Below are positions 27,101 to 36,100 of a DNA stretch of 64,000 bases, piece after piece; the first letter of the stretch is position 1; every line of letters begins with the position of its first letter. Under the pieces are notes generated by a model. That model searched no databases, was not told the DNA's origin, and worked only from the letters and a program-made list of their open reading frames with translations. A program made the translations under genes and the position numbers. Source of the stretch: Aestuariimicrobium kwangyangense DSM 21549. GTDB lineage: Bacteria; Actinomycetota; Actinomycetes; Propionibacteriales; Propionibacteriaceae. Location: assembly GCF_000421525.1 (NCBI RefSeq), contig NZ_ATXE01000003.1, forward strand, positions 1 through 64,000. The letters run 5' to 3'.

Positions 27101-27394
27101 ATCTTCCTCGTGCCCACCCGGATGGACACCCAAGGTGTCTCCCGCGACGAGGCGATGTCCTCGGGGATGGTGCCGGTGACGACCGCGGTCGCCGCAGTGC
27201 CGGAGTTCGTGGACGAGACCTGCGGAGCCTTGGTCCCCGGCGAGGACTCGTGGGCCCTCGCCGAGGCGGTCTGGTCGCTGGCGCACGCTCCGGACGTCTT
27301 CCTGGAGAAGTCGGAGAAGGCCGCGAAGCGAGTGAGAAGGCAGACCTCCGTCGACGTCGTCATCCCACAGGAGTTGTCGATCCTGCCGACGTGA
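24179..27394 (+). CDS. Multi-domain glycosyltransferase: CgeB/DUF3880-like + degenerate GT2 + beta domain + GT4
   Basis: 1071 residues. GTG at 24179 overlaps the previous stop and has GAAGGAG 8 bp upstream. Residues about 25-345 form a CgeB/DUF3880-like GT-B module marked by LLIESAWRG, TAFWNKEDPVHYRTFL, FTTDLDMVGHY, LPFAAQPSIHNP and NLNLNSVKQSQSMFARRVYE. Residues about 350-500 resemble a GT2 domain, but the metal motif seen as MDDDDLY in the paralogue at 30019 is LDPKDWY here, so it is probably inactive. A beta-rich region follows (about 560-690), then a GT4 domain (about 699-1071) with VSNIYPDYHQLYRN, IRPYVNATY, FHGDGPLF, and DTQGVSRDEAMSSGMVPV. Likely builds a repeating unit on the cytoplasmic face. 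Sugar specificity unknown. Confidence 0.85.
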   Translation: MSNVPAFMAERQLNRSEVPIRRRSGPAGHLTVACILDDFSAACFSPEVDLSPLTMRDWRAELIATQPDMLLIESAWRGHRQTWWNQVFRMGPEIRGVLEWCRERNIPTAFWNKEDPVHYRTFLTLAKEFDAVFTTDLDMVGHYRAALGHHNVHFLPFAAQPSIHNPIEEFRRIEGCAFAGAYYKKYPERTEDLGNLSESLASVAPFHIYDRNFGGSDPDYAFPESYQTFIVGGLAPDQINVAYKGYTTNLNLNSVKQSQSMFARRVYELMASGTLVVSNFSRGLRTMFGELAIVSDSPGEIQTTLQRVDSVPNGRERLRAMALRKVMAQHTYGERIAFIAHCLGLIEAPRATAPRVLMVAPCGDEEDVEASVRTALSQSHPEWLLATVGPAGGSPRDDRVRHFVDDEQAMQWGRSQGAEHAALLDPKDWYSPSYLSDLVATLEWADVKCVGLDEHFRLIDGIPTRTRAGHGWQMARELAPTRCMVTGEAWHRISSLSEWANATFDGLAVGALGYCAGGRQAGAEHLASLDDLQVDLGSDLAVLRDHSRALDPPDMPTSPWDFDLPRLQELFPATAEVAVELDDLGRVHVRSELEPGMHRYVYLPPMDIDGNINPLDRTVMFSVGPGLDVTLAVIFLDGAGNRLGHAMANNGHNTPIVAPPGAELMQLGLRVKGRGDAIFERLTGETVLTAPSPVIVPSSTLLVSNIYPDYHQLYRNAFVHSRVKAYRRHGADVDVMVVDPRIAGRRFREFENVDVTVCDAATLDATLQLGQVSSVLVHGPTPEVWNVLASHPELDRVAVWVHGFEIQPWWRRAFNLSTEAERNAAKEVSDARMAFWRAAFENFPANFEMVFVSRQFAATAFEDVGRTLEPHQYRVIHNPIDTDLFQYVAKDAAQATRVLSIRPYVNATYANDLAVAAVLHLSEREGFEDLSFSFHGDGPLFDATLAPLQKFPNVTIHKGFLRHDEIAALHRSHGIFLVPTRMDTQGVSRDEAMSSGMVPVTTAVAAVPEFVDETCGALVPGEDSWALAEAVWSLAHAPDVFLEKSEKAAKRVRRQTSVDVVIPQELSILPT

Positions 27395-27422
27395 CGAGAA
27401 GGTGTCACCCGCGACGCAGGCT

Positions 27423-29075
27423 TCACCAATCCAGGTAGAGCGCCAGGGCCGTGGGGGAGCAGTCATGCAAGGAGTGGGCGGGACCCAACTTGAGTAGCGT
27501 CGCGAACCTGCCTGCGACGGCGTCGGTCGCGAAGTCGAGCCCTGTGGTCGGGGTCTTCACGCCGTTGGTGACGGAGCGCCATCCTCTGGGCTGGTCGCCT
27601 GCAACTCCTCGGTACTCCTCCACTGGTCTGGATGGATCACTGAAGAGCGTCGCGCTGATGACACCATCCGCGAGGCCGATCCTGCCTGGGCTGGTGTTCG
27701 TCACCTGCATTTCGGGCCCCAGGAGGAAGCGGCTGACCCACCCGGGGGAACTCGTGGAGGAGTCATGGAGGTAACTGTCGACCACCACGATCTCGTCGGG
27801 CCAGACAACGGACACCTCCCGCTTGGCGCGAAACGCCCCGTCCTGTGTCGAGGCGGTTCCCACGACCTGCGAGAGGAGTTCGGACTCGACGAACTGATCA
27901 GTGACGTCGTGCCTGCCCCCGTGCTCACGGACGATCTCTCGGCGCGTGCGCCAGTCGTAGGCCTTGGGAAAGATGCCGGAGTGGCCCCGAGTTGACTCCA
28001 GACACCTACGGTAGGGATCGGTGTGATCGTAGTTGTACGAGCCTGCGTCAATGAGTACGTCGTGGTTCCGGAAACGAACAGTCAGGGCTGTGTCATCCAT
28101 GTGCTTGTGGGCCTCTGAAGCGGAGCCGCACACAAAGCTGACGTAGAGCTCATCGTCCTTGATAACAGTGAGTCCACTCGCGGAGAAGCTGCGCGAGGTG
28201 TTCTTTGGCGCGAGTCCTGGCCGGTAGACGGGGGAGTCACCGATGGGCGGAACGGAGCCGTCCTGCCACAAACAGTGCGCCAACGCCTCTCTCGCGCTCT
28301 CGACCACCTTTTGCAGGTGTTCGACGAGCCCCGGGCTGATGTCGACCGCGGTGATGAATCTGAGGATCTCGTTGTAGAGGATGATGTTGAAGTTCAAGTA
28401 TCCCGGCGTGTTCTCATTCGCCATGCCATCAGCGTCGAAGCACTCGTCAGCCAACCGGGTGATGCGCTCACGCGCCACCTCAGTGTAGAGCCTGCCACGT
28501 TCACCATCGAACAATGCGCCAGCGTGAAGAAGAGCCATCGCAGCCATCACTCCGTGATTGTTGATCGCAAAGGGCGCCTCGTTCGCAAGCCAGTCGGCGT
28601 TGTCGCCGATGGCGTCAACGACCGCCGCCACGAGTGATTCCTCTACAGCCTCGTCCGGTGTCTGCTGAATGCAGCGCAGATAACTGATGAGACAGGTCAC
28701 CCGGACTGCGGCAGAGTGGTCTGCACTCGGCATGCGCTTGCTGAGTGTCCGCAACTCGGAGTCGACCTCCGCGCGAAGGTACGAGCGGACGATCGCGGTC
28801 GCGTGGCTTGCACCGTGCCCGCTCACGAGCTGTGTCTTCGCCAACGCGCCGACGGCCCACAGTGACCACAGCCACATCCTGTTGCTTCGCTCTTGTCGCT
28901 CGAAGTCCTGCAGGAAGTCCACCCCATGTGACAGCGAGACTTCTACGGGGTCGCCACTCGGCAGTGTGATCCAGAATGACGAACTCAAGGGGTCGATGGT
29001 CAAGGCCTTGGGCTGGAGTGGCTCCATGAGGAACGGGATCCCAGACGCCCGGTCGAGCAATTCCTGGTAGTGCAT
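27423..29075 (-). CDS. Heparinase II/III-family protein, no signal peptide
   Basis: 550 residues. ATG at 29073-29075 has AGGAGA upstream; the longer frame start is unsupported. An alpha/alpha-toroid (about 60-290) is followed by a beta-sandwich (about 300-545). Residues matching the lyase catalytic set are visible: INNHGVMAAM near 172, Tyr residues in NFNIILYNE near 230 and HKHMDDTALTVRF near 325. Known members are polysaccharide lyases acting on uronic-acid glycans. No export signal is visible, so it may act in the cytoplasm. It is the only minus-strand gene between plus-strand operons. GC looks lower than its neighbours: 30/60 at 28381-28440 and 34/60 at 28141-28200, against 40/60 at 41221-41280, hinting at separate acquisition. 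Confidence 0.85.
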   Translation of the reverse strand: MHYQELLDRASGIPFLMEPLQPKALTIDPLSSSFWITLPSGDPVEVSLSHGVDFLQDFERQERSNRMWLWSLWAVGALAKTQLVSGHGASHATAIVRSYLRAEVDSELRTLSKRMPSADHSAAVRVTCLISYLRCIQQTPDEAVEESLVAAVVDAIGDNADWLANEAPFAINNHGVMAAMALLHAGALFDGERGRLYTEVARERITRLADECFDADGMANENTPGYLNFNIILYNEILRFITAVDISPGLVEHLQKVVESAREALAHCLWQDGSVPPIGDSPVYRPGLAPKNTSRSFSASGLTVIKDDELYVSFVCGSASEAHKHMDDTALTVRFRNHDVLIDAGSYNYDHTDPYRRCLESTRGHSGIFPKAYDWRTRREIVREHGGRHDVTDQFVESELLSQVVGTASTQDGAFRAKREVSVVWPDEIVVVDSYLHDSSTSSPGWVSRFLLGPEMQVTNTSPGRIGLADGVISATLFSDPSRPVEEYRGVAGDQPRGWRSVTNGVKTPTTGLDFATDAVAGRFATLLKLGPAHSLHDCSPTALALYLDW

Positions 29076-29227
29076 GATTCTCCTGTGTTCTCCCCGGGCA
29101 GGTGTATGGCGAGTCGCCATGGTCGTCGCACATGGGCCATCCACCCTTGATCGACGCTGCCCTGACGAGTCTAGGCGAGCGGTCGCGCCCCCATGTTCCC
29201 ATCCAGGCCTGCGCACAGCGCCCGTGG

Positions 29228-29233
29228 TAACCT
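29228..29233 (+). promoter_or_regulatory. -10 element for a possible leaderless transcript
   Basis: TAACCT ends 6 bp before the GTG at 29240, which would put transcription start at or next to the start codon. No good -35 is seen at the expected place (29205-29210 reads AGGCCT), and no Shine-Dalgarno precedes the gene. Leaderless GTG/ATG transcripts with this spacing are common in actinobacteria. Confidence 0.35.
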
Positions 29234-29239
29234 TGGACG

Positions 29240-29998
29240 GTGAAGTCCCCTACCGCCGTGGCCATCTTGGGTAGCTGCGTCACGCGCGACGCTTTCGAGT
29301 ACGCCGAACAGGGGCGCTTCGAGGTCGCTGAATACATGGCGAGGTCGGGACTCGGCAGTTTCTTCGGCCGGCGTAGCGAAGCCTTCTCGCCCAACTTCGA
29401 CGTGATTGATTCGGCCTTTCAGCGTCGAATGGTGCAATGGGACGTGCTGAAGTCCGGGCGTGGCATCCTGCGGCGAACAGCATGGGACGTGCTGGTGTAT
29501 GACCCCATCGACGAGCGGTTCGCGCTGGCAGTCTTCCCAGACCTCGGCATTGCCACGATCTCGAGCGAATTCAGCAAATTGGGCGTGGCCGAGTCGGAGT
29601 TCAGCACCATCCGCCCGTGGTCCGCGGAGCACTTCGACAAATGGCGCGCGGGTTGGTCGACCTTCATGGTGCTGCTCGACCAGATCGGAGCCAGGGAGAG
29701 GCTGGTCGTCCATGACGCCTCGTGGGCCACCAAGGTGCGTGGTAGCGATGAACCGCCCATGGCGATCGGCGCGATCGATCGGGCCAACGACTGGCTCAGA
29801 AACGCCAAGCAGGTCATGGCGAGGGACATCCCCGCCGACCAGTTCATCACCGTGTCGGAAGACCTCAGGGCGGCCGAGCCCGACCACAAGTGGGGTCTTT
29901 CCCCCTTCCACTACGTCGAACCCTACTATCTCGAATTCCTAGAACGCCTGACCGAGATCTCCGGCCGCATTGCCGGCGAGCGCGTCGCTTCCTCCTGA
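29240..29998 (+). CDS. DUF6270-like protein (GSCVTRD type)
   Basis: 252 residues. It begins VAILGSCVTRDAFEYAE and contains FQRRMVQWD, DVLVYDPIDERF and a C-terminal HKWGLSPFHYVEPYY. The same pattern (GSCVSRDTFAYF, FQRRMLEWD, LLWDLTDERLGVW, HRWGVAPFHYDE) occurs in the C-terminal half of the product of 36122-38455, so the two are paralogous. I recognise this as DUF6270, found in surface-polysaccharide loci. The GSC near the N-terminus and the late His are reminiscent of SGNH-hydrolase blocks, but an acyl-esterase or transferase role is only a hypothesis. Start uncertain: the GTG may be leaderless. First gene of the plus-strand unit leading to 38455. Confidence 0.75.
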   Translation: MKSPTAVAILGSCVTRDAFEYAEQGRFEVAEYMARSGLGSFFGRRSEAFSPNFDVIDSAFQRRMVQWDVLKSGRGILRRTAWDVLVYDPIDERFALAVFPDLGIATISSEFSKLGVAESEFSTIRPWSAEHFDKWRAGWSTFMVLLDQIGARERLVVHDASWATKVRGSDEPPMAIGAIDRANDWLRNAKQVMARDIPADQFITVSEDLRAAEPDHKWGLSPFHYVEPYYLEFLERLTEISGRIAGERVASS

Positions 29999-30018
29999 TT
30001 CCTGTCCCAGTGTTTGTC

Positions 30019-31878
30019 GTGAGCAGTGTGAGTCGTAGCCTCGACCATCTCCGACGGATGCTGTGGCATGCCCGCCACGGGGGCTGGCGGCAGGTGCGGC
30101 GATACCTTGAGAACGTCCGGTTCGGCTCCCTTCGTTCGCGCAAGGTGCTACGCACTTCTGACGGTGTCTCAGTGGCCCCTTGGAGTTGGCCTGAGCGCGC
30201 CCCGGCCAGGCAACACGCTGCCTTGGTGATTGCTGACGACTTCACGCTCGCCGCCTTGCGCTACGAATGGCGGCAGATCGAGGCCGACCCCACGACATGG
30301 CCCGAGCAGATCGACGGCATTGACGTGCTCTTCGTCGAGTCAGCCTGGTCTGCGAACGGCGGTAGGTGGGCCCATCATCTGACGGGGCCCAAGGCACCGT
30401 CCTCCGAACTCCGCGCCCTCGTGGATGCCTGCAGGAGCCGTGGTGTCGCCACCGTCTTCTGGAACAAGGAGGACCCTGCTCACTTCGAGGACTTCATCGA
30501 AACTGCCGCCCTGTTCGACCACGTGTGGACGACCGACCTCGATGTGGTGGATCTCTACCGAGAGCGGCTGGGTCATGATCGAGTCGGGGTGCTCCCATTC
30601 GCGGTGCAGCCTGCGGTGCATCACCCGCTGCGCACCCTCACGGACAAGCCAGCGGGAATCGCGTTTGCCGGCACCTGGTTCCAACACAAGTTCCCCGAGC
30701 GGCGTGAACAGATGGAACTCCTCTTCCCCGCTGCGGAGGCCGTCGCCACCGAGACCGATCCGTTCGAGATCTGGTCACGCTTCGCGGGCAAGGGTGAGCA
30801 GTACGAGTTCCCCGAGCCGTGGGCCAGCCACGTGGTCGGGTCTCTCGGCTACGACCAGATGCTCAGTGCCTATCGCGCCTACAAGGTCTTCCTCAACGTC
30901 AACACCATCACGCGTTCGCCGACCATGTGCGCGCGGAGGGTCCTCGAGATCACCGCTTGCGGCACACCGGTGGTCTCGCCTCCCGCATCCGCCCTCCGAT
31001 CCTTCCTGGGCGACGGAGTGGCCGTCGTCCGCTCGACCGCCGAGGCCACGGACGTACTCGGCCGGTTGACCAAGGACGACCACGAGCGCGCCCGCCTCGT
31101 TCATCTCGGACAACGGGAACTGTGGCGCCACCACACCTATTCGCACCGCGTCGATGACGTTCTCGCGCCGTTGGGCCATGAAAGACGTGCCGGTGTGCGC
31201 CCCACGGTGAGTGTCGTCAGCGCGACCAGGCGCCCGGGGCAGATCGTCCACCTATTGCGCCAGGTCGGGCAGCAGTGCGAGGTCGAGTACGAGCTTCTGT
31301 TGGGCACCCACGGCTTCGAGCCGACGGCAGCCGAACTCGGTCTCGCGGCCGAGCTTGGGCTGGCGGTCAAGGTTCTCCCGCAGCCGCCCGAACGGCTGCT
31401 GGGAGCGATCCTCAATGACCTGGTGGCGCACGCGGATGGCGACGTGGTCTCGAAGATGGACGACGACGACCTGTACGGCCCCCAGTACCTGGCCGACCTA
31501 CTGGACTGGAGATTCGTCAGTCAGGCCGACATCGTCGGGAAGCAGGCACGCTTCGTGCACCTCGCTGGTTCGGGTGAGACGCGCTTCATGTCCGGGCACA
31601 TGGAGCACTGCCCTACGACGTTCGTGGCCGGTCCCACGATCACCCTCGCCAAGGACGCGGCACTGGAGCTCCGGTTCCCGGACGTCTCGACGGGTGAGGA
31701 CTCCGGACTCCTGAAGCGGGCACGCGAGTCCGGGCTGACCCTGGCCGCTGCCGACCGTTTCAACTTCGTGCAGATGCGCAGTGCCGACCTCAGTGGCCAC
31801 ACCTGGATGGCCACCGACGAGAACTTCTCACACGGCGAGTTGGTCCAGAGTTCACCCACCGACCTGATGTTGCTCTGA
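30019..31878 (+). CDS. CgeB/DUF3880-like + GT2 bifunctional glycosyltransferase
   Basis: 619 residues from GTG 30019; GTGs at 30010 and 30028 are alternatives and none has a good ribosome site. Residues about 65-390 are a CgeB/DUF3880-like module with LFVESAWSANG, TVFWNKEDPAHFEDF, WTTDLDVVDLY, LPFAVQPAVHHP and LNVNTITRSPTMCARRVLE. Residues about 394-610 are a GT2 domain with PTVSVVSATRRPGQIVHLL, the acidic metal motif KMDDDDLYGPQYL near 479, TTFVAGPTI and FPDVSTGEDSGLL. Unlike its relatives at 24179 and 41187, its GT2 metal site is intact, so two transfer activities are likely. Between a DUF6270-like gene and wecB. Confidence 0.85.
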   Translation: MSSVSRSLDHLRRMLWHARHGGWRQVRRYLENVRFGSLRSRKVLRTSDGVSVAPWSWPERAPARQHAALVIADDFTLAALRYEWRQIEADPTTWPEQIDGIDVLFVESAWSANGGRWAHHLTGPKAPSSELRALVDACRSRGVATVFWNKEDPAHFEDFIETAALFDHVWTTDLDVVDLYRERLGHDRVGVLPFAVQPAVHHPLRTLTDKPAGIAFAGTWFQHKFPERREQMELLFPAAEAVATETDPFEIWSRFAGKGEQYEFPEPWASHVVGSLGYDQMLSAYRAYKVFLNVNTITRSPTMCARRVLEITACGTPVVSPPASALRSFLGDGVAVVRSTAEATDVLGRLTKDDHERARLVHLGQRELWRHHTYSHRVDDVLAPLGHERRAGVRPTVSVVSATRRPGQIVHLLRQVGQQCEVEYELLLGTHGFEPTAAELGLAAELGLAVKVLPQPPERLLGAILNDLVAHADGDVVSKMDDDDLYGPQYLADLLDWRFVSQADIVGKQARFVHLAGSGETRFMSGHMEHCPTTFVAGPTITLAKDAALELRFPDVSTGEDSGLLKRARESGLTLAAADRFNFVQMRSADLSGHTWMATDENFSHGELVQSSPTDLMLL

Positions 31879-31930
31879 CGGATCGGTACCGTCGCCCATG
31901 GCGGCATCACACGAGGAGAAGAGGCATCCC

Positions 31931-33088
31931 ATGGCGGGCAAGGTACTGGTCGTGTACGGCACGCGCCCCGAGGCGATCAAGGTGGCGCCCCTGATCGCGG
32001 AACTGGGCCGCTCAGAGGTGCTCGAGGTCAAGACCGCCGTCACAGGCCAACACCGAGAGATGCTCGACCAGGTGAACGAGTTGTTCGGCATCGTGCCCGA
32101 CGTCGACATGGACCTGTTCGCTCCCGGACAGTCCCTCAACACACTGGCTGCCAAAGTGATCCGCGGTACGGACGAACTGCTCGACCACATGTCCCCAGAT
32201 GCGGTCGTGGTGCAGGGCGACACCACCACGGTGGCCATGGTCGCCATTGCTTCGTTCATGCGCGGGGTCAAGGTCGTACACCTCGAGGCCGGGCTCCGGT
32301 CCCACGACATCCTGTCGCCCTTCCCGGAGGAGGCCAATCGCCGCCTCGCGGGGCAGGTGACGGCCCTGCACCTCGCTCCCACCACCCAGGCGCGTGACAA
32401 CCTCGTCCGCGAGAACTTCAACGTCGACGACATCGCCGTCACGGGGAACACGGTGATTGATGCGCTCCTCGAAGCCGCAAAGAAGCCGGTGGTCTTCGAC
32501 GATCCGCGCGTGGCCCAGGTGGTCGAGTCGGGGGAGAAGATCCTGCTGCTCACGGTTCACCGGCGCGAGAACCTCGGGGAACCGATGGCGCAGATCGCTC
32601 GCGCCATCGCCGACCTCGCCCGCTCCTACCCGAGCCTGCAGGTGGTCTTCCCGGCGCATCGCAATCCCAAGATGCGCGATGTCGTCTTCCCCATTCTCGA
32701 GTCATTGCCCAATGTCACGATCACCGAACCGCTCGACTACCTCCAGTTCGTGCACCTGCAGAAGGCGGCCCACATCGTGCTCACCGACTCCGGCGGCGTC
32801 CAGGAGGAGTCACCGGGGCTCGGCAAGCCCGTGCTGGTGCTCCGCGAGAACACCGAGCGTCCAGAAGCCGTGCAAGCCGGCACCGCGCGCCTGATCGGCA
32901 CCGACACCGATCGCATCGTCTTCGAAGCGCGCCGCCTGCTCGATGACCCCGCCGCCTACCTCGAGATGGCTCAGGCGACGAACCCCTACGGTGACGGCAA
33001 AGCCTCGCAGCGGGCCGTGGCGGCCATCGCCCACCTGCTCGGGCTCGGAGTGAGGCTTCCCGACTTCGGAGCCCCCGTCGCCCCATGA
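31931..33088 (+). CDS. wecB: UDP-N-acetylglucosamine 2-epimerase (non-hydrolysing)
   Basis: 385 residues. Interconverts UDP-GlcNAc and UDP-ManNAc. Landmarks: LVVYGTRPEAIKVAPLI, TGQHREMLDQV, VQGDTTTVAMVA, HLEAGLRSHDILSPFPEEANR, LLTVHRRENLG and TDSGGVQEESPGLGKPVLVLRENTERPE. ATG 31931 is preferred over ATG 31898 because AGAAGAGG lies 6 bp upstream and the resulting MAGKVLVVYGT is the normal family start. wecC, for the next step, is at 50653 in the same gene region. Confidence 0.96.
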   Translation: MAGKVLVVYGTRPEAIKVAPLIAELGRSEVLEVKTAVTGQHREMLDQVNELFGIVPDVDMDLFAPGQSLNTLAAKVIRGTDELLDHMSPDAVVVQGDTTTVAMVAIASFMRGVKVVHLEAGLRSHDILSPFPEEANRRLAGQVTALHLAPTTQARDNLVRENFNVDDIAVTGNTVIDALLEAAKKPVVFDDPRVAQVVESGEKILLLTVHRRENLGEPMAQIARAIADLARSYPSLQVVFPAHRNPKMRDVVFPILESLPNVTITEPLDYLQFVHLQKAAHIVLTDSGGVQEESPGLGKPVLVLRENTERPEAVQAGTARLIGTDTDRIVFEARRLLDDPAAYLEMAQATNPYGDGKASQRAVAAIAHLLGLGVRLPDFGAPVAP

Positions 33089-33101
33089 CCAGCGGTTCGA
33101 C

Positions 33102-36100
33102 GTGACACCGCGCAACCGCTGGACGATCCTCGCCGTGGTCGGCGTGGTGGTCATCGTGCTGGTGAGTGCAGCGATCCTGCGGGTGACCGGATCGTCGCGA
33201 GCACCCGGCCCGACCCCGACCAGTCCATCGGGCAGAGGGGCCACGCCGCGGCCGCAGTCGAGTTCCACGACCGACTTGGGTCAACTCGGGGACTTCGAGG
33301 CAGGCAACCCCATCCCTCTCGGATGGCAGGTCAATGCTCCTCGCGGCGTGACCGTCGAGACGTCGTCCACGAGAGCCGTGACGGGGAAGCGCTCCCTGTA
33401 TGTTGCCGACGAAACGCCCAGTGCTGGCGCGACGGTGATGGGGCCGGCCCTCACCATGGTCGGCGGAGCCGTCACCTACCTGCGGGGCCGGGCCTTCATC
33501 ACCCAGGGCCAGCAGGACATGTCGCTGGTCTTCTACGACCGACTCGGCAAGGAACTGGGACGAGTCAGCGGATCCGCCGTGCCCTCGGCGGGTCGCTGGT
33601 CGACCGTGACCCTGCGGGGGGTCGCACCCGAGGGCGTCGCTGTCGCACAGGTCGTCATCTCGACAGCGGACAAGGGCTTGTCCCAAGGGTGGTGGGACGC
33701 GTTGGCGTCACTCGAGCCTGCCCTGCGAAACGGCGGGTTCGAGGATGCGCCATCGAGGACGGAGCCGGTACCCGGATGGACCGATGCCTCCAACGCTGCT
33801 GGATCGGCTCGGGTGGTGACCGACGATCCCCGAACAGGGAGGAGGGCTCTGGAACTGCTTGCGGCCGAACCTGCCGACACCGCCCGGGTCACCAGTTCCC
33901 TCACTCCTGTCTTCGGGGGCGGGGCAACCCGCCTGAGGATGTGGGTGAGGCAGGGGACCAGAGCCCTGGAGGTCACCGTCGACTGGTTTGCCTCCGATGG
34001 CACGCCAGCGGGAACCGAACATGTCGACCTGACCTCGCCCGGTACCCAGTGGCGTTTGGCCTCGCGCGATCTGAACGCCCCCACCCTCGCCTCCACCGCT
34101 CGCGTGACCTTCACGGCGTGGGGTCCGTCGAGCGTGACCCTCGATGGCGTGACACTGCTGCCGATCGTGGACGGTCTGTCGCTCCCGGGCGAGGGTGGCA
34201 TCGTCGGTGACCCTCTGGACGACTTCAGCAACGTCGTGCAGACAACCCTGACCACGGTCGATGGACGACTGAAGGCCTGCGCCATCGTCTCGGGATATCC
34301 CGCCCACTTCCAGGTCGTCGACGTGGTCACCGGCGATCTGGAGGCCGACCTACCGTTCGACAACCCCAACTTCAGTCAGAGCGGCGCGATCGCGGTGGCT
34401 GACGACGGCAGCGTCTACACCGGTAGTCAGGGCGGGCACGTGTACCACTGGGACCCTGTGACCAACACTTTGCAGGACCTGGGCCGGGCCACGGCGACGG
34501 CCACCGCCGTGTTCGACCTCACCCCGGGGCCGGACGGCCGTATCTGGGGCGGAACCTATCCAGGGGGTGAACTGATCAGCATTGATCCGACCAGCCACCT
34601 GGTGAGCAACCATGGACAGGTCGCCCCGGGTCGTGACTACGCCCGCGCCATCGCGGTGGATGAGAGCTACGTGTACGTCGGTGTGGGCAGCAGCACCCCA
34701 GCCATCGTCCGCATCCAGGCCGATGACACGACGAAGAGGACCACCATTCCGCTCCCGGTACCGGTCACGACCGGAACGGTGTCGGAACTGTCCGTCTACG
34801 GGAACTTCCTGGCGACCAACGTGCCGACCGGCAAGACACCCGACGGGACCTCGCACCCCGGTCAGCGCTATCTGTACGACCTCACCAGGAAGACATGGGA
34901 CGTTGCGGCCAACGTGCCGGGTCAGGCGCCGGTGGGGGAGGACTCCAAGGGCCGCTTCTTCTACCTGCGGGGCGGCTCGCTGGTCGGAGTCGACTCGAGC
35001 AGTGGGCGCGCCTCGACGATCGCCCGCCACATCAAGGTCGATCCCTGGCAGGGGCGCACCATCCATCAGGGCGTCATGGCCGGTCTGGACGGCGAGTGGA
35101 TGGTCCTGTTCCAACCGGCATCGGGACTGCAGGCGGTGAATCTCGCGAACGGCAAAGTGGTGACGGTGAACTTCAGCTTCAGGCCCGTGAGCCTGAGGAT
35201 GAAGTCCTTGGCCGTCGGTCCGGAAGGCTCCCTGTACGTCGGTGGCTACGGCGGAGCCAGCCTCGCGGTCGTCGACCCCGCCACCGGGGAGGCCTCGCAG
35301 TACCCCCTCGATCGCACCGCCAGGGGAGTCATCGGTGAGGTCGAAGGCATGATCAGCCAAGGCAGGTACCAGTTCCTCGGCACCTACACGAGGGGCAAGA
35401 TCTTCCGGTACGACACGACCCAACCATGGGTCGACGGTTCGAACCCCACGCTCGTCGCCGACCTCTCCGGCGACCTCCAGGACCGTCCGCAGGCCTGGGC
35501 GACGAGCGGAGGGAGAACCTACTTCGGAACCGTGCCGGCCTACGGCCATCGGGGCGGGGTGCTCGGAGTCATCGAGACCCCGACGTCAGCCCCCCGGGTC
35601 ATCGAGCAGCCAGTGCCGGGACAGAGCGTGGTCTCCTTGGCGGCCTCCGGCGACATCGCCTACGGCGGGACGTCGCGCTGGGGGGGTCTGGGTGCAACCC
35701 CGATCAAGGGCGATGCTCGCGTCTTCGCGTATGACACCCGCTCTGGGCGGCTCCTGTGGTCAGTGGCACCCGTGTCTGGCGCCCAGAGCTTCGGTGGCAT
35801 GGTGCTGACCCACGACGGACAACTGTGGGCCGCGACCGGAGGGACCCTGGTTCGCCTCGATCCCACCACCGGTCGGGTGATGAAGACCGTTGTTGCGGCG
35901 AAGTTGAGTCAGCCCGAACGGGTGGCGTGGCGCAACGTCGACCTGAAGGAGGCCGAGGGCAGGCTCTACCTGGCTGCTGGTGGGTCCATCCACCGAGTCG
36001 ATCTCGCGAGCGGGGCTGTCACCACCCCCGTACCCTCAGGGGTGACCCACCAACTGTTGGCGGTGGTCGATGGTGAGGTCTATTTCCCGACCGGCGCATC

